From Sesamum alatum (taxonomy: Eukaryota; Streptophyta; Magnoliopsida; Lamiales; Pedaliaceae), in NCBI GenBank assembly GCA_034509735.1, contig JACGWO010000005.1, positions 20,883,264 through 20,947,263 of the forward strand: 64,000 nt of DNA. The letters run 5' to 3'. This document shows positions 20,799-31,850 of this stretch, one piece after another. The translations under genes and the position numbers were made by a program. The notes below the pieces were generated by a model. That model had not been told where the DNA came from. It ran no database searches and worked only from the letters and a program-made list of their open reading frames with translations. Positions within the stretch are counted from its first letter, which is position 1. Each line of letters opens with the position of its first letter.

Positions 20799-21946
20799 TG
20801 TCACAGGCCGTCCTTTAACTAGGAGTGCCGGCTGTGACTTGCGGAGGACGTGCGGGCGATAAGGGGATGTCAGCCCGGCACGTGGGAGCGCAATGTTCAA
20901 GCAGTACGCGATTCGGACGTCGGATGAGGGAGTTGTGGAAAAGGTGCGCTCCTCGGCTATTTCAAGGACTTTGAATATCTACTGCTAGAACAATGAAAAT
21001 TATTTTTAAGACTATTATAAGGGGGACAACAGTGGTGAGCTCCAGCCAGTCCCCCCGTGCAGCGAGGCACTAAATGGGCGATTCCCTTGGGGCATGATGG
21101 GGGCTCAAGGGCCGGCTTTAGGCACCTCGAAGGGAGGGCTAAAGTCCCCGGTCGGTATGGGAACCGAACGGGCGGCGTGGGTCCAGGATGGCACATGTTG
21201 GGCAAGCAACGCGCCGAGAGGCTCCGTGTGATTGCGAGGATGCCCCGCGGGCTGCGGGAAGGCATAGGCAATACCTCTCGGGCGGAATGAGCGATCGAGG
21301 CGAAGCATTGAAAGACCTCGTGAGCGACTCGTGTCATGAGCTATTGGGTTCTAGCCATGCACGATGATCCGTTGGCCAAGATACGCGGTCGTGGGGCGAC
21401 GCGGCGCTGTGGGCAAATTATGAGGCCACACCGAAAGGCAAGGAGGCATGTTGGGCATGCCGTGCGAGACTGATGCGAGATGTTGGCATAAGAGTTGGGC
21501 CACGGACGGATGATGCTGCCCTACTCGGGCGAGGCATGTGAGACGGGCATGGCGAAGACATGCGCCGGTAATGCACCGAGTGATTGTTGTGCGTGCGATG
21601 GGCGTTGTGGGCATAAGTTAGCCCACAGTGCCGAGACGGGGTGAAGATGCTCCGAGCCATTGCGAGAAGTGTCAGCAGGGCCCGAGATTGTGGGCGAGAT
21701 ACATGATGGCAAGCTAGCTAGTTGGGGCCGGACATGAAGGCGCGCAAGGCACGAGAGCCGCGACCCTCTGCGAACATGGGCATTCCGAATAGGCGAGTGC
21801 TTGGGCGCAAGGCGCCGCACAGGGATGCGTTCGGATGTCGCGCTAGTAAGCTGCGAGTGTCGAAGACACATGGTCGGGAGACCGAGAGGACTCGAATGGA
21901 GGAAGGCTGGTCGAAGGTTGTGAGCAACCTGAGAGGCATCACGGGC
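20799..21946 (+). repeat. 3' LTR of the LARD-like element, truncated
   Basis: It starts TGTCACAGGCC and follows the 5' LTR closely. It carries two segments absent from the 5' copy (near 21196-21215 and 21361-21405). It ends at CACGGGC, where the 5' LTR continues with 43 more bases. The next base is already transposase coding sequence. Confidence 0.88.
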
Positions 21947-23118
21947 AGGTTCTACGACAACATTCGAATGACCAAACCGTGTTTCTACGCATTAGTCGAT
22001 ACATTGACATCAAAGGGCTTCCTGCCACAGGGCCGAACGGCACGGGTTAGCTCCATCAAGGATGTTGCAATTTTCATGCAGACAGTAGGCATGCACAAAA
22101 GACACCGCGATAGTATGGAGCGATTCCAGCACTCACTTGAGACTATCCACCGTAAGTTCCATCGATTACTATCTGCATTGTGCGCCTTTGTTTCGAAATT
22201 GATCACCCGACCAAATTGGACGAACACGCACCCAAAGATTGTGAACAACCCAGATTTCTACCCATACTTTAAGGTAAATTCGATCACAACACGGAATAAA
22301 CGTTCGATTTATATCTGCATCCCATCAAATGTTGACCCCATACTCATAAAATCCAGGACTGCATTGGAGCGATGGATGGCACCTTAGTACCTACGTGGGC
22401 CCCACGAGTAGACCAAAATAGGTATCGATCGCGTAAAGGTCGGCTTGCGCAGGATGTTTTGGCAATATGCGACTTTGATGTGAATTTCACGTACGTGTAC
22501 GCCGGGTGGGAAGGTAGTGCCGCTAATGCCCGTGTACTGGATCATGCTGTTTCGCAGGACCCGATGTTTCCTTTCCCTCCGATAGGTAGGTGACTATGTA
22601 ATTGCGCATTCGATGTTGTTTCACAGGCTCCAAACGTAATATGATTGTTAGTACATTATGCAGGAAAGTACTACCTGGTTGACGCAGGTTTCACAAACTA
22701 CCAATGTTTCCTCACGCCGTATCGGGGTACTCGGTACCATCTAGCTGAGTACAGGGGACAGGGCCGTTAGTATCGTACCCCATAGGATTTGTTCAACCAT
22801 GCTCATTCTCGATTGCGTAATGTAATAGAACGTTGTTTCGGCGTACTGAAGAAGCGCTTTCCAATATTATAGTGGGGGATGCCGAGCTACCTCCTTCAAC
22901 ATCAAGTGGAAATAGTTATTGCATGTTGCACACTGCACAACTTTATCCGTAGGTTCAGTAATGACGATATCATTTTCAACGAACCAGAAGACGACATTCC
23001 ACAGGACATGGATGCCTTTTACCATAGAGGACATCCGACCGTCGTGGAGGTAGAAGCCCAACGAGCATTTCGAGACAACATAGCGATGCAGATGTGGGCA
23101 GATCGGGCAAGCACATAG
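21947..23118 (+). pseudogene. Harbinger DDE transposase, main part
   Basis: Coding resumes with RFYDNIRMTKPCFYALVD (helix-turn-helix region) to 22273. Introns 22274-22356 and 22586-22665 have GT..AG ends. Exon 22357-22585 holds the first catalytic Asp (GAMDGT) and VYAGWEGSAANARVL. In this motif PIF transposases carry the second catalytic Asp (G-S-A-x-D-x-R-V-L), but here codon 22525-22527 is AAT (Asn). The last exon holds YLVDAGFTNY, NVIERCFGVLKKRFP (catalytic Glu) and VIACCTLHNFIRR. In-frame TAG stops lie at 22768, 22783 and 22870. The gene is inactive three ways: the LTR insertion, the stops and the lost Asp. Confidence 0.92.
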
Positions 23119-23423
23119 GGGCACTAAAACTTTTGTATGCTTTGTGTGTATGGACACGTGTCATTTCATTATCATAGTTGTGTCGTTTCTATGAATTTGT
23201 GACCAAAACTCTTACTTACGTTTTCCAAACCATGACAATGTCGGATGCTTTATATTTCATACTCTTAATTATCAATTTTTTAATGTGCACTATTTTTGAC
23301 CTTATGTATTGAGCGTCTATGACACAGTTTGACCCTCGGCTTGTTTTGCACTGAAATGTAATTGTATGTATACATATTTTGACCTTATGTATTTAGCGTT
23401 TTTTTACAGATCTATCCCTCGCC

Positions 23424-24348
23424 TTGTTTTTGCAATCAAATGTAATATCATGTATATCTATTTGCAGTCATGACGTACGAGGGAATTTTGGAGGCGGCCG
23501 GATCCCACAGGAGGCACACTGGACGCTGGAGATAGACCGCTGCTTTATGTGGATGATTCTCGATGCAAATGCAGCAGTGCCTATGGCCGATGACGACGTG
23601 GCGGAGGGCCAGATGACATACTGGTCCCGTGTGTTACGGCGACATGGTGGATATCCATACACCCGGGAGCAGGTTCGCATAAAATTCTACGAGTTCAAAG
23701 AGCGCTTTCGCGCCTTCTACGCGCTTGCACAATTACCTGGGTTGAATTCGACTGTCAGACAATGTGGATGGTGATACCAAACCACTTGCAACGACATGTA
23801 TTACAGTTACGCGATGACCATTCTACAATTATGCAAATTCACTTTATCAATCTTGCGTCCTTCAAATATATACATTAACAACTTTTGTGTGTTCCCTATA
23901 TGTGTCAAACAGGCTTACCCGTTGGCCCGCCGTTACCGTATTTATCCGGAGCCACTGTATCCTAGTATGTTGGAGGTGTGGGGTTCTGCACATCAATGAT
24001 AGGACTTTGGGGACGTTCACAGTGTCTCCCAGCAACACGACAACAAACTCCGTCGGTCCAAGCATACAACGCGACGATCGAGACGCTCCAATAGAGATTT
24101 CGGATTCCGTTACCCTATCGGTAAGAACACGTACACATATAGGAAGTTGGGAACCGGAGGGCCATGCTGCACATGGAAATGAAGCCTCCCTATTGCGACG
24201 GACTGCTTCAGTAGGCCACCGACGGAGCCTAGACAGGGCATCTGGTACCGGCGGTATTGGGTCGTGGACTGATTATATTCGTCGTTTCGGACTCCGGTCA
24301 TCCCGCGGTGGACATACAACCAGTGAAGGGGATAGTACCGCGCGGTGA
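23424..24348 (+). pseudogene. Harbinger second Myb/SANT-like protein
   Basis: Downstream of the transposase and in the same orientation. It encodes a second trihelix/Myb-like domain (HWTLEIDRCFMWMILDAN, YWSRVLRRHGGYPYTREQV, FYEFKERFRAFYALAQL). After a frame break near 23765 and a probable intron ending CAAACAG at about 23912, the frame continues with YPLARRYRIYPEPLYPSMLE. A polar, Ser/Thr/Arg-rich tail ends at 24348 in another frame. It differs in sequence from the first Myb/SANT gene. The start codon is uncertain; an ATG at 23470 is out of frame with the domain. Confidence 0.75.
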
Positions 24349-25256
24349 AGGCCACCAAGGGGGCTGCGGTCGGGCCGAAATGACTAGTCATAGGTATCGG
24401 CGGTGGAAACATGTATAGCTCGTATATGTCAACTACTATTCATCCCAATGTCTGAACAATAATGCTGATGTATTTAAGGAATTTGCAATGAGTTATTAAC
24501 TTAACTTTAGTTTCACGTATTCGGTTGTGTGTCTATGCATAAATTAAACAGTCGAGAGCATAAAGTGCATCAACTTATACAAATATTGAATGGTTCAACT
24601 TACAGTTTAATGGGTATTTACAACCACATTTATTTCTATTAATGCATTCATTTTGAAAAATTATACAAAGGTTACGATACATGTTCGAGCCAATAGTATA
24701 ATATTGTCGAGCTGCATGAAAAATTCTGACTTGAGAAGCGGTTGCAGAGAAGCTTTACTATTTATTATTAAAGTGATTGAGGTATTATTTTACAGGAGGC
24801 TCTTTAATTTTGCGAAGGATAATAATTAATCTACATAATATTATTTAATCAAAACATTTTTATTATTCATGAAAATAAAAAAAATAATACTTAATGTGCA
24901 TACTAAATATTATTCATGAAAAGAAAAATATAAGTAATAGGAAAATAAGAAATTACAATTTAATAACATTAATATATTAAATTAGTCAACCCACCTAACA
25001 ACAAATAAAAATTAATATATACATATACACATTTAAATACAAACAAAAAGACATGATGTGACAATAAACAGTATATTTTGTCCCCCAAATATACAACACA
25101 ATACAAATAATATCTTCTTTACACTATTTAAAACTATCTCCAAAAACAAAACCAAACATACACAGTTTTCTAACACACACTTATTTATCTCTATTTTTCT
25201 CTCTCTATCTCCCAAACTCAAAACAAAACATCCTAAAATTGATACCAAACATAATG
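24349..25256 (+). other. Harbinger 3' subterminal region
   Basis: AT-rich, non-coding, ending in CT-rich DNA (25190-25215) and the right inverted repeat. Nothing else recognised. Confidence 0.7.
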
Positions 25257-25546
25257 TTAAGATCTGAGGTAGTCCCCCAACATCAGTACTCTAAATCCTA
25301 GCTAATTATTTGTATTAAACTAAGGTTTATAATTAACTAAACATAAAATATACCAACATCAACATATTAATCGGATTTGCATTAATAATCTTATAGTAAT
25401 ATGATTTTAATTTCACTAACTTGATGAAACCTCGTTGACATGAATATCTATGTCTTTATCATTACTTTTCATTATGGAATTATATTATTTTATAAAAATT
25501 GGTGCAACATCATCCTGATGTGACAAATGGTCAGGTTGAATCTGTT
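25257..25546 (+). repeat. Tandem duplication, unit 2, right part
   Basis: It matches unit 1 from about 11125 (CATCAGTACTCT, TCAACATATT) and then from 11960 to 12105 (ATCATCCTGATGTGACAAATGG). It lacks both MITEs found in unit 1. Similarity ends at GGTTGAATCT. Confidence 0.88.
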
Positions 25547-25593
25547 GAGATTTGCAGCGGTTCGGTCAATAACTATGCGGATGAACATGGGTG

Positions 25594-26525
25594 TGTAGAT
25601 AAATTAATTTTGCACTCAATCAAACGACGGTAAGTGAAAAATATATATTAGTTATCAATTATAATATTCTTCTATTATATTTTAGAATTTATTAAATTAA
25701 TTTTAATATAAATAGTTAATTTAATTGATGTTATAATATATATATTTCGTCATTAAATCAACGGCTGACAACTGTCAAGCTGAGGTGTTTCGGCCAATCA
25801 AATCAAGACAAATATTTTTGATATTATCTCTTTTAAAAGTACATATATTAAAGAGATAATATCAAAATTGACCAATCATGTCTTCTCAGATATTCAATGT
25901 ATTTATCTCTTTAAATTAAATAAAGAGATAATACAAAAATGGTGTTCAAGTTCACTACAACTCTACCTCTTTGACAGCTATATGAAGAGGGGGTCTTTGG
26001 ATCTCATTCAAGATACACACACGTACAATTGAAGACACAAGCAAGAGAGCATTCAAGAAGTTCCAAAATCCTCTCAAGCGCAAATCAAGGAAGATTCACG
26101 GCATTCAAAACAAGGTTCAAAGCATTCGTCGCGAAAATCATCTAAAATCAGCGGTTAATTCGAGAAGAAGTCTGAAGACCAACGAATTAACGTTATCAAA
26201 ACGAAAGTCCACCTTGGGGGAAGATTAAAGTCTCAAATCCACCAAAAAATATTCCAAATTCAAGTCAGATATTCAAAATTTATAGCATTCAATTTGGGAA
26301 CAAGTCAACGACCCCTGAATTAACGTTAGTCAAAGTCAACATCAAAGGAGATCAACGTTAAGTTTCACCTCCGAAGTTGTCGAAATCAAAGATCGCGTTC
26401 TTGAAGAGAAGAATTGGAGGTTTCAAATAGAGATTTCACACCCACAAATACTCGAACCAATTAAAGAAATTTATTAATACTTTCTTGTTTCGATAAATTC
26501 AGAGGAACACAAAAATTTATTTACA
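25594..26525 (+). repeat. 5' LTR of the Tat element
   Basis: Begins TGTAGATAAATTAATTTTGC, ends AAAAATTTATTTACA. It pairs with 46825-47740. The two copies are clearly diverged (many substitutions and small indels), so the insertion is old. Confidence 0.9.
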
Positions 26526-26530
26526 AATTT

Positions 26531-26549
26531 TGGCACGTTCGGTGGGACC
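26531..26549 (+). other. Primer binding site region of the Tat element
   Basis: TGGCACGTTCGGTGGGACC follows the LTR after five bases. The start TGG and position fit a tRNA 3'-end complement of a non-Met tRNA. I do not assign the tRNA. Confidence 0.6.
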
Positions 26550-26559
26550 GCTCTACCTC

Positions 26560-28270
26560 TCATCTCTTCCCTTCAACAAAGTCTGAAGTATTTTGATAGA
26601 CACTCAAGGGAAAGCTGTGAAGACAGTGAATTCCAAACTCGCCACATCGAAGTCTTCAAGTTCAAGTACCAAGAGTCTCGGTATTACTATGAGAAGCATG
26701 TCGAAGAAACTTAAAAAATGTTCTTAGATGAGTCCTCCCATTGAGTATGCTCAGAAGGATATCTTCGTACTCATGCTAGTGAAGATGACGAAGATAAATC
26801 TCTTCCATCCTCTCCTCGCTCCATGTCTAGCTACTTCTTTACAACGAACGTGGCTCCTGTCATGATGCAAATGCTACAACCTTAGAAGAGCAAATTGCAA
26901 GTTTGACCAAAGCCATCGAAGGACTCACAAAGCACGACCAGGAGCAAGATGCCCAAATTTTTTGGGGTGATCAACAAGCCAGACAATGTTGACACCAACC
27001 AGATTCAGGGAAACAAGTTAAGGCTCATGATGAAGCAGAAGTATCCACAAATCAACATTATACCGAGAAGGATAAATCTACAAAAGAGCTTCAAGTCTTG
27101 TCTGACGGATTGATTCCAGTGGACCAACTGAAAGAATTTATTGAAGGGATCATCAAGAGCAATATTAAGAGAAGCTCAAGGTCATCCTTCACCTACTCCA
27201 AGCCCTAGTCTCCAAGGATTGATAGCTTGAAGATGCCAATGGCCTACCAACCACCAATATTCCAGCAATTTGATGGCCAGGGCAATCCTAAGCAACATGT
27301 GGCTCACTTTGTGGAAACATGCAACAACATCGGAACATATGGGGGTCATCTAGTCAAACAATTTCCGATCACTGAAAGGCAACACATTCGGTTGGTATAC
27401 TGATTTGGAGGCCGGTTCAATTGACGGATGGGACCAGTTAGAGCAAAAGTTTCTCAATCAATTCTATAGCACTAGGTGGGCCGTCAGCATGATTGAGCTT
27501 ACAAATTCCCGTAAGTGGAAGGATGAGCCAGTCATCGATTATATCAATAGGTGGAGGAATCTGAGCCTTAACTGCAAAGATCGGTTATCTGAAACTTCCG
27601 GCATTGAGATTTGCATTCAAGGGATGCATTGGGGCCTTCGGTATATTCTCCTAGGTATCCTACCAAAATCATTCAAAGATTTAGCGCTCGAGCACATGAT
27701 ATGGAGTTAAGTATGGCCGCAAGTGGAGTGGAATGACCACATGTTCAAGAGTCCCGCAGAATCAAGAAAAGGCCAAACCTTTTTCAAAACCCCCAAGCAA
27801 GGAATCAATGGCAGTAAATGTAGCACCACTCAAGCTTAGGAGCGCAACAAAAGACGACGTTACCCCGAAGCAAAATGCTCTTCACGAAAGACCGCAAGGA
27901 AAATTTACTTTGAAGGAAATGCAAGCAAAGCAATATCCTTTCCTTGATTCTGATGTCCCCCAAATATTTAACGACTTGTTGGAGGCTAACCTTATAGACT
28001 TGCCCGAAAGTGACCGGAAGAAGCCGGAATAATAAATGACCCAAAGTACTACAAATATCATCGTTGAGTCGGGCATTCAATACAAGATTGTTTTGTATTC
28101 AAGGACAAGGTTATGCAGCTAGCTCTCAAAGGTAAAATCTCTCTTGAAGACGCAATAACAAATGTTTCCACGATCAAGTGTGGGTCTTTCGATGATGATA
28201 AAGCTTCATGCAATACTACACATGAGAACGATACTGCAATCAAGGACACGCTGTTTTAAAAGGAAGATTC
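26560..28270 (+). pseudogene. Tat gag, broken
   Basis: Recognisable from about 27230 (FDGQGNPKQHVAHFVETC) through 27705. The Retrotrans_gag core reads SIDGWDQLEQKFLNQFYS, SMIELTNSRKWKDEPVIDYI and CIQGMHWGLRYILLGILP. A Lys-rich tail runs to about 28035 (YPFLDSDVPQIFNDLLEANL). Gag forms the retrotransposon particle. Several stops and frame changes occur, and the N-terminus (26560-27230) is barely readable. Confidence 0.8.
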
Positions 28271-28811
28271 CTTTAATACTGATGAATGCATGTCCACCAT
28301 TACTTTCACCGACAAAGATTTGCTTCTTGGGTCTAAGCCTCATAACCACCCCTTGTTCGTCACTGGATATGCACGTGAACAAAAGGTGAATAGAATATTG
28401 ATCGATGGAGGCTCAGAAGTCAATATCTTATCCCTACGAACCTTGAAAGAATTAGTGATCTCCATGGACGAATTCTCAAACATCCGCCACATAGTCCAAG
28501 GCTTCAATCAAGGAGGACAAAGAACTGTCGGCATTATAAGGATGGAATTATTGATGGACGATATGGCGTCAACCGCACTGTTTCATGTTATACACGCCAA
28601 AACTTCTTACAACATGCTTCTTGGCCGCCCTTGGTTGCATGAAAATTATGTGGTTCTTTCAACATGGCATCAATATTTCAAATATTGCCGCAATGGCGTA
28701 GTGAAGAAAGTACTCGGTGATACCAAACTTTTACCAAAGCTGACTCACACTTCGCCGACGCCAAGTACTATGTCGAAGCTACCAAAAGAGGAAAAGAGAT
28801 TTCGCCCTTAG
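28271..28811 (+). pseudogene. Tat aspartic protease domain
   Basis: [20 protein letters not shown] leads to the active site [12 protein letters not shown] (Asp-Gly-Gly instead of Asp-Thr/Ser-Gly). The flap/second-strand region and [16 protein letters not shown] follow. DGGS is a known active-site form in Tat-like proteases, so the motif itself is not a defect. The frame stays open for 173 codons. Confidence 0.85.
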
Positions 28812-29875
28812 AAAAACCAAAGCCACATGACGATCGGAGCGTGAGGAGAAATGAGCGACCCATTGTCGAGGCTGAATTTTAAAGAGTTTGACTTTACCAT
28901 TGGCTCAGATCAATGTGAAGAAACTATCGAAACTACCACTTAAAGGATTTGTGCCCTCAACCCAAGAAGAAGAAAAGGGACATGAGACGCTGGCTATAGA
29001 TGGAGAAAGATAATCCTAAAGCCTTCAAACTACTTGTTATGGCCGGGTATAATCCACAAGAAAGACTAGCCCTTAGAAAGCTTCCTCCTGAAGCCACCAA
29101 CAAGAAGCTCCATAGACTCAATGTCACCCAAGTAATGTTAAAGGAAAAGGGGCATGCAATTCCAGATTCACGTGTCGGTCTTGGCTTTACCCCTCCTAAG
29201 CCCATCCACATTGCCATAAGAAGGGCCAGCAACAACCATGTCAACGAAAGTTTCTCTTCAACTGAAGATGACCAAAGGAAAGAAAATCCACGAGAGTCTG
29301 TCTTCAACAGACTTAGCCCGCATAAAAAGATGATGCATGCAAAAATCAATAATCAATCTATCTTCGATAGACTTGGTCCATGGAAAGGAATGGTGTATCT
29401 TAATAAAGGCATATCCAAGGTGGCCGCATAATCAAAGAAAAACATCAAATCCTCATAGAAACTCAAGAGTTTGATTCCTTCGAGGATGAGACGTCACACG
29501 GATTTAACCATATCATGTGACAAAGTATTGAAGGTTAAAACACAAACTATGGCCTTCATGTAGACGCAATTCGATGACGAGGATGATAGAGAAAGTGTGG
29601 TATCATCTAACCATATCAACAGTGGCGCTGAAGGAGACATGACCCAAGCTTACCACATCACCTTGATCGAAAATGAGGAGTCTGGAGAAGACGATGTCGA
29701 AGACGCTCCCTTAGAACTTGAGGAGGGTGTTAAAGCCACCGTTGATGAGTTGAAGGAAGTCGATCTAGGTGATACTGAAGATCCCCAACCAATCTACACA
29801 AGCGCTTCGCTAACCCCTAAAGAAAAAGAAGCATATGTCGCACTACTACATGAGTTCAGGGCCGTGTTTGCATAG
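28812..29875 (+). pseudogene. Tat protease-RT linker
   Basis: Two open stretches (29000-29431 and 29597-29875) carry the linker typical of Tat polyproteins: GLGFTPPKPIHIAIRR, SVFNRLSPHKKM, SIFDRLGPWKGM (a repeated S-x-F-x-R-L motif), then DPQPIYTSASLTPKEKEAY just before RT. Stops separate them. Confidence 0.8.
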
Positions 29876-30545
29876 TCCTACAAAGAAATGCCCGGGCTAG
29901 ATCCAAAATTAGCTGTGCACCATCTATCAGTAAAGAAAGGGGCTCATCCTGTCAATCAAGCCCAACGTAGGTTCCGACCTGAGTTGATCCCATTGATTGA
30001 AAAGTAAACAAACTCATTGAAGTCAGTTTTATTCGAGAAGTCAAGTATCTCACGTGGATTTTCAGCATCGTCCTTATGAGAAAGAAGAATGGGGAGATAC
30101 GAGTGTGTTTTGACTTCAGGGACTTGAATAATGCATGCCCCAAAGACGACTTCCTGTTACACATTGTTGAATTAATGATAGACGCCACTACAGGTCATGA
30201 AGCCCTAGCTTTCATGGATGGATCACCCGGATATAATCAAATACTTATGGCACCAGCAGATGAGGAATTGCAACATTTTTCACTCCTAAAGGTATATATT
30301 GCTACAAAGTCATGCCTTTTGGATTAAAGAATGCCGGCCCCACATATCAAAGGGCAATGCAAAAGATCTTCGACAACGTGCTCCACAAGAATGTAGAATG
30401 CTACGTTGATGACTCAGTCGTGAAGTCAAAGAAATGAGGGGATCATCTTCATGACTTAACGAAGGTTTTTCGAACGTTTGAGGAGGTACTAGATAAAGAT
30501 GAATCCCTCCAAATGTGCATTCAGAGTTATGTCTGAAAATTCTTT
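29876..30545 (+). pseudogene. Tat reverse transcriptase
   Basis: Starts with MPGLDPKLAVHHLSV, then RKKNGEIRVCFDFRDLNNAC, AFMDGSPGYNQILM and VMPFGLKNAGPTYQRAM. The polymerase motif YVDD is intact at 30402-30413. Frame breaks are present near 30005, 30285, 30327 and 30437. Confidence 0.9.
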
Positions 30546-31030
30546 GGGTTCATTGTCCGCCAATGGGGTATAGAGATTGAGCAAGCCAAGATTGATGCCA
30601 TTTTTGCGAATGCCAGAACCTCAAAACATCCATGAGCTCAAGGGTTTGCAAGAAAAGCTTGCATATCTTCGAAGATTCATTTCAACTTTAGCAGGCCGTT
30701 GTCAACCATTTAGTCGTCTAATGAAGAAAGATGTACCTTTTGAGTGGGATGAAGCTTGTGATAAAGTATTCAAAAGTATAAAAGTTGTACTTAATGAGGC
30801 CTCCCGTGTTGGTTGCACCCGTGCCTGGGCGCCCTTTAATCCTTTACGTTGCGGCTCAAGAGCGCTCTGTAGGAATCGTATTTGCCCAGAAGAATGACGA
30901 AGGAATAGAAAATGCTTTATACTATTTAAGCAGAACAATAACATCAAACGAACTCAACTATTCCCAATTGAAAAGCTATGTTTGGCGCTCATCTTTGCAG
31001 TCCAGAAGTTGAAGATTACTTTTAAATCAC
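30546..31030 (+). pseudogene. Tat RT connection and first RNase H
   Basis: NIHELKGLQEKLAYLRRFIS and FEWDEACDKVFKSIK belong to the RT thumb/connection. RPLILYVAAQERSVGIVFAQ and ALYYLSRTITSNELNYS belong to the RNase H that follows RT in Ty3/gypsy elements. A frameshift near 30800 separates them. Confidence 0.85.
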
Positions 31031-31850
31031 ACAGTATCCATTTGGTCTCAAAGATGAATTCTCTGAAATATGTTATGTCAAAGCCAATACTTTCTGATAG
31101 GCTTGCAAGATGGTATCTTCAACTACAATAATTATAGTTCACATACGTTCCTCAAAAAGCTGTGAAAGCAAAAGTCTTGGAAGACTTTCTAGCCGACCAC
31201 CCTGTGCCTGCTGAGGGGGAATTGTCTGATGACTTGCTTGACAAAGATGTCCTTCTGATTGAAGTCACGCCCTTGGAGAATGTATTTTGATGGAGCTTCC
31301 TATAGAGAAGGAGTCGGGGCTAGGGTTGTCTTTGTCACATCTGAAGGGGAAGTCTTGCCTTACTCATTCTCTTTAACTCAGAACTGTTCAAAATAATGTG
31401 GCGAAATACCAAGCTTTAATCATTGGATTGGAAATGGCAGTTGACATAAAGCAACAACACCTCAAAGTATATGGAGACTCTCAGTTAGTGATAAATCAGC
31501 TCCTCGGTCTCTACGAAGTCAAAAAGCCTGAGTTGCTTCCATACCATGAATACGCAAGAAGGCTGATGGGATGGCTAGGAGATGTAGAAGTTGAACACCT
31601 ACCGAGAAAGGATAATAAACAAGCTGATGCATTGGCGAAGCTCGCTTCAACCCTCTCGATGACTGATAAGGAAACACGCATACCAATATATAAGAATTGG
31701 GTCATACCACCGATCTTCAGTGATGATGAAGATGACACATTCCAAGAAGAAGAAAATCATGTCATGGAGGTTTTCAGAATTGAAGAGGAAGATTGGCGAG
31801 AATCGCTAATTGACTACTTGAAGTACGAGAAGTTACCCGATGATCTATGA
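31031..31850 (+). pseudogene. Second (archaeal-type) RNase H of the Tat element
   Basis: After a spacer with VKAKVLEDFLADHPV-like coding, FDGASYREGVGARVV begins a second RNase H, continued by NVAKYQALIIGLEMAVDIKQ, LKVYGDSQLVINQLLG and EHLPRKDNKQADALAKLAS. The catalytic acidic residues (D in FDGAS, E in GLEMA, D in GDSQL, D in QADAL) are visible. A second RNase H between RNase H and integrase is characteristic of the Tat clade. A TGA near 31289 and a stop at 31395-31397 interrupt it. Confidence 0.9.

Larger units (their letters stand above)
17116..21946 (+). mobile_element. Non-autonomous LTR element (LARD-like) in the transposase gene
   Basis: Two similar LTRs of about 1.14 kb flank a 2.54-kb interior. 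A PBS follows the 5' LTR and a purine tract (GAGTGGGGTAGGA, about 20786-20798) precedes the 3' LTR. The interior has no gag, protease, RT or integrase trace, only GC- and repeat-rich DNA, so movement must have relied on proteins from another element. The LTR form TGTCACAGGCC...GTGACA is Ty3/gypsy-like. The 3' LTR lacks its last 40-odd bases, so no target duplication is visible. Confidence 0.88.
12777..25256 (+). mobile_element. PIF/Harbinger DNA transposon, interrupted
   Basis: Left end CACAATGTTTGGCCTCATTT and right end (reverse complement) CATTATGTTTGGTATCAATT are matching terminal inverted repeats. The flanking TTA at 12774-12776 and 25257-25259 is the 3-bp target duplication expected of the superfamily. 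Joining the flanks restores a segment that aligns with unit 1 of the tandem duplication, so an empty site is present in the window. Without the nested LTR element the transposon is about 7.65 kb. It encodes a Myb/SANT-like protein, a DDE transposase and a second Myb/SANT-like protein, all on the + strand and all damaged. Confidence 0.93.
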
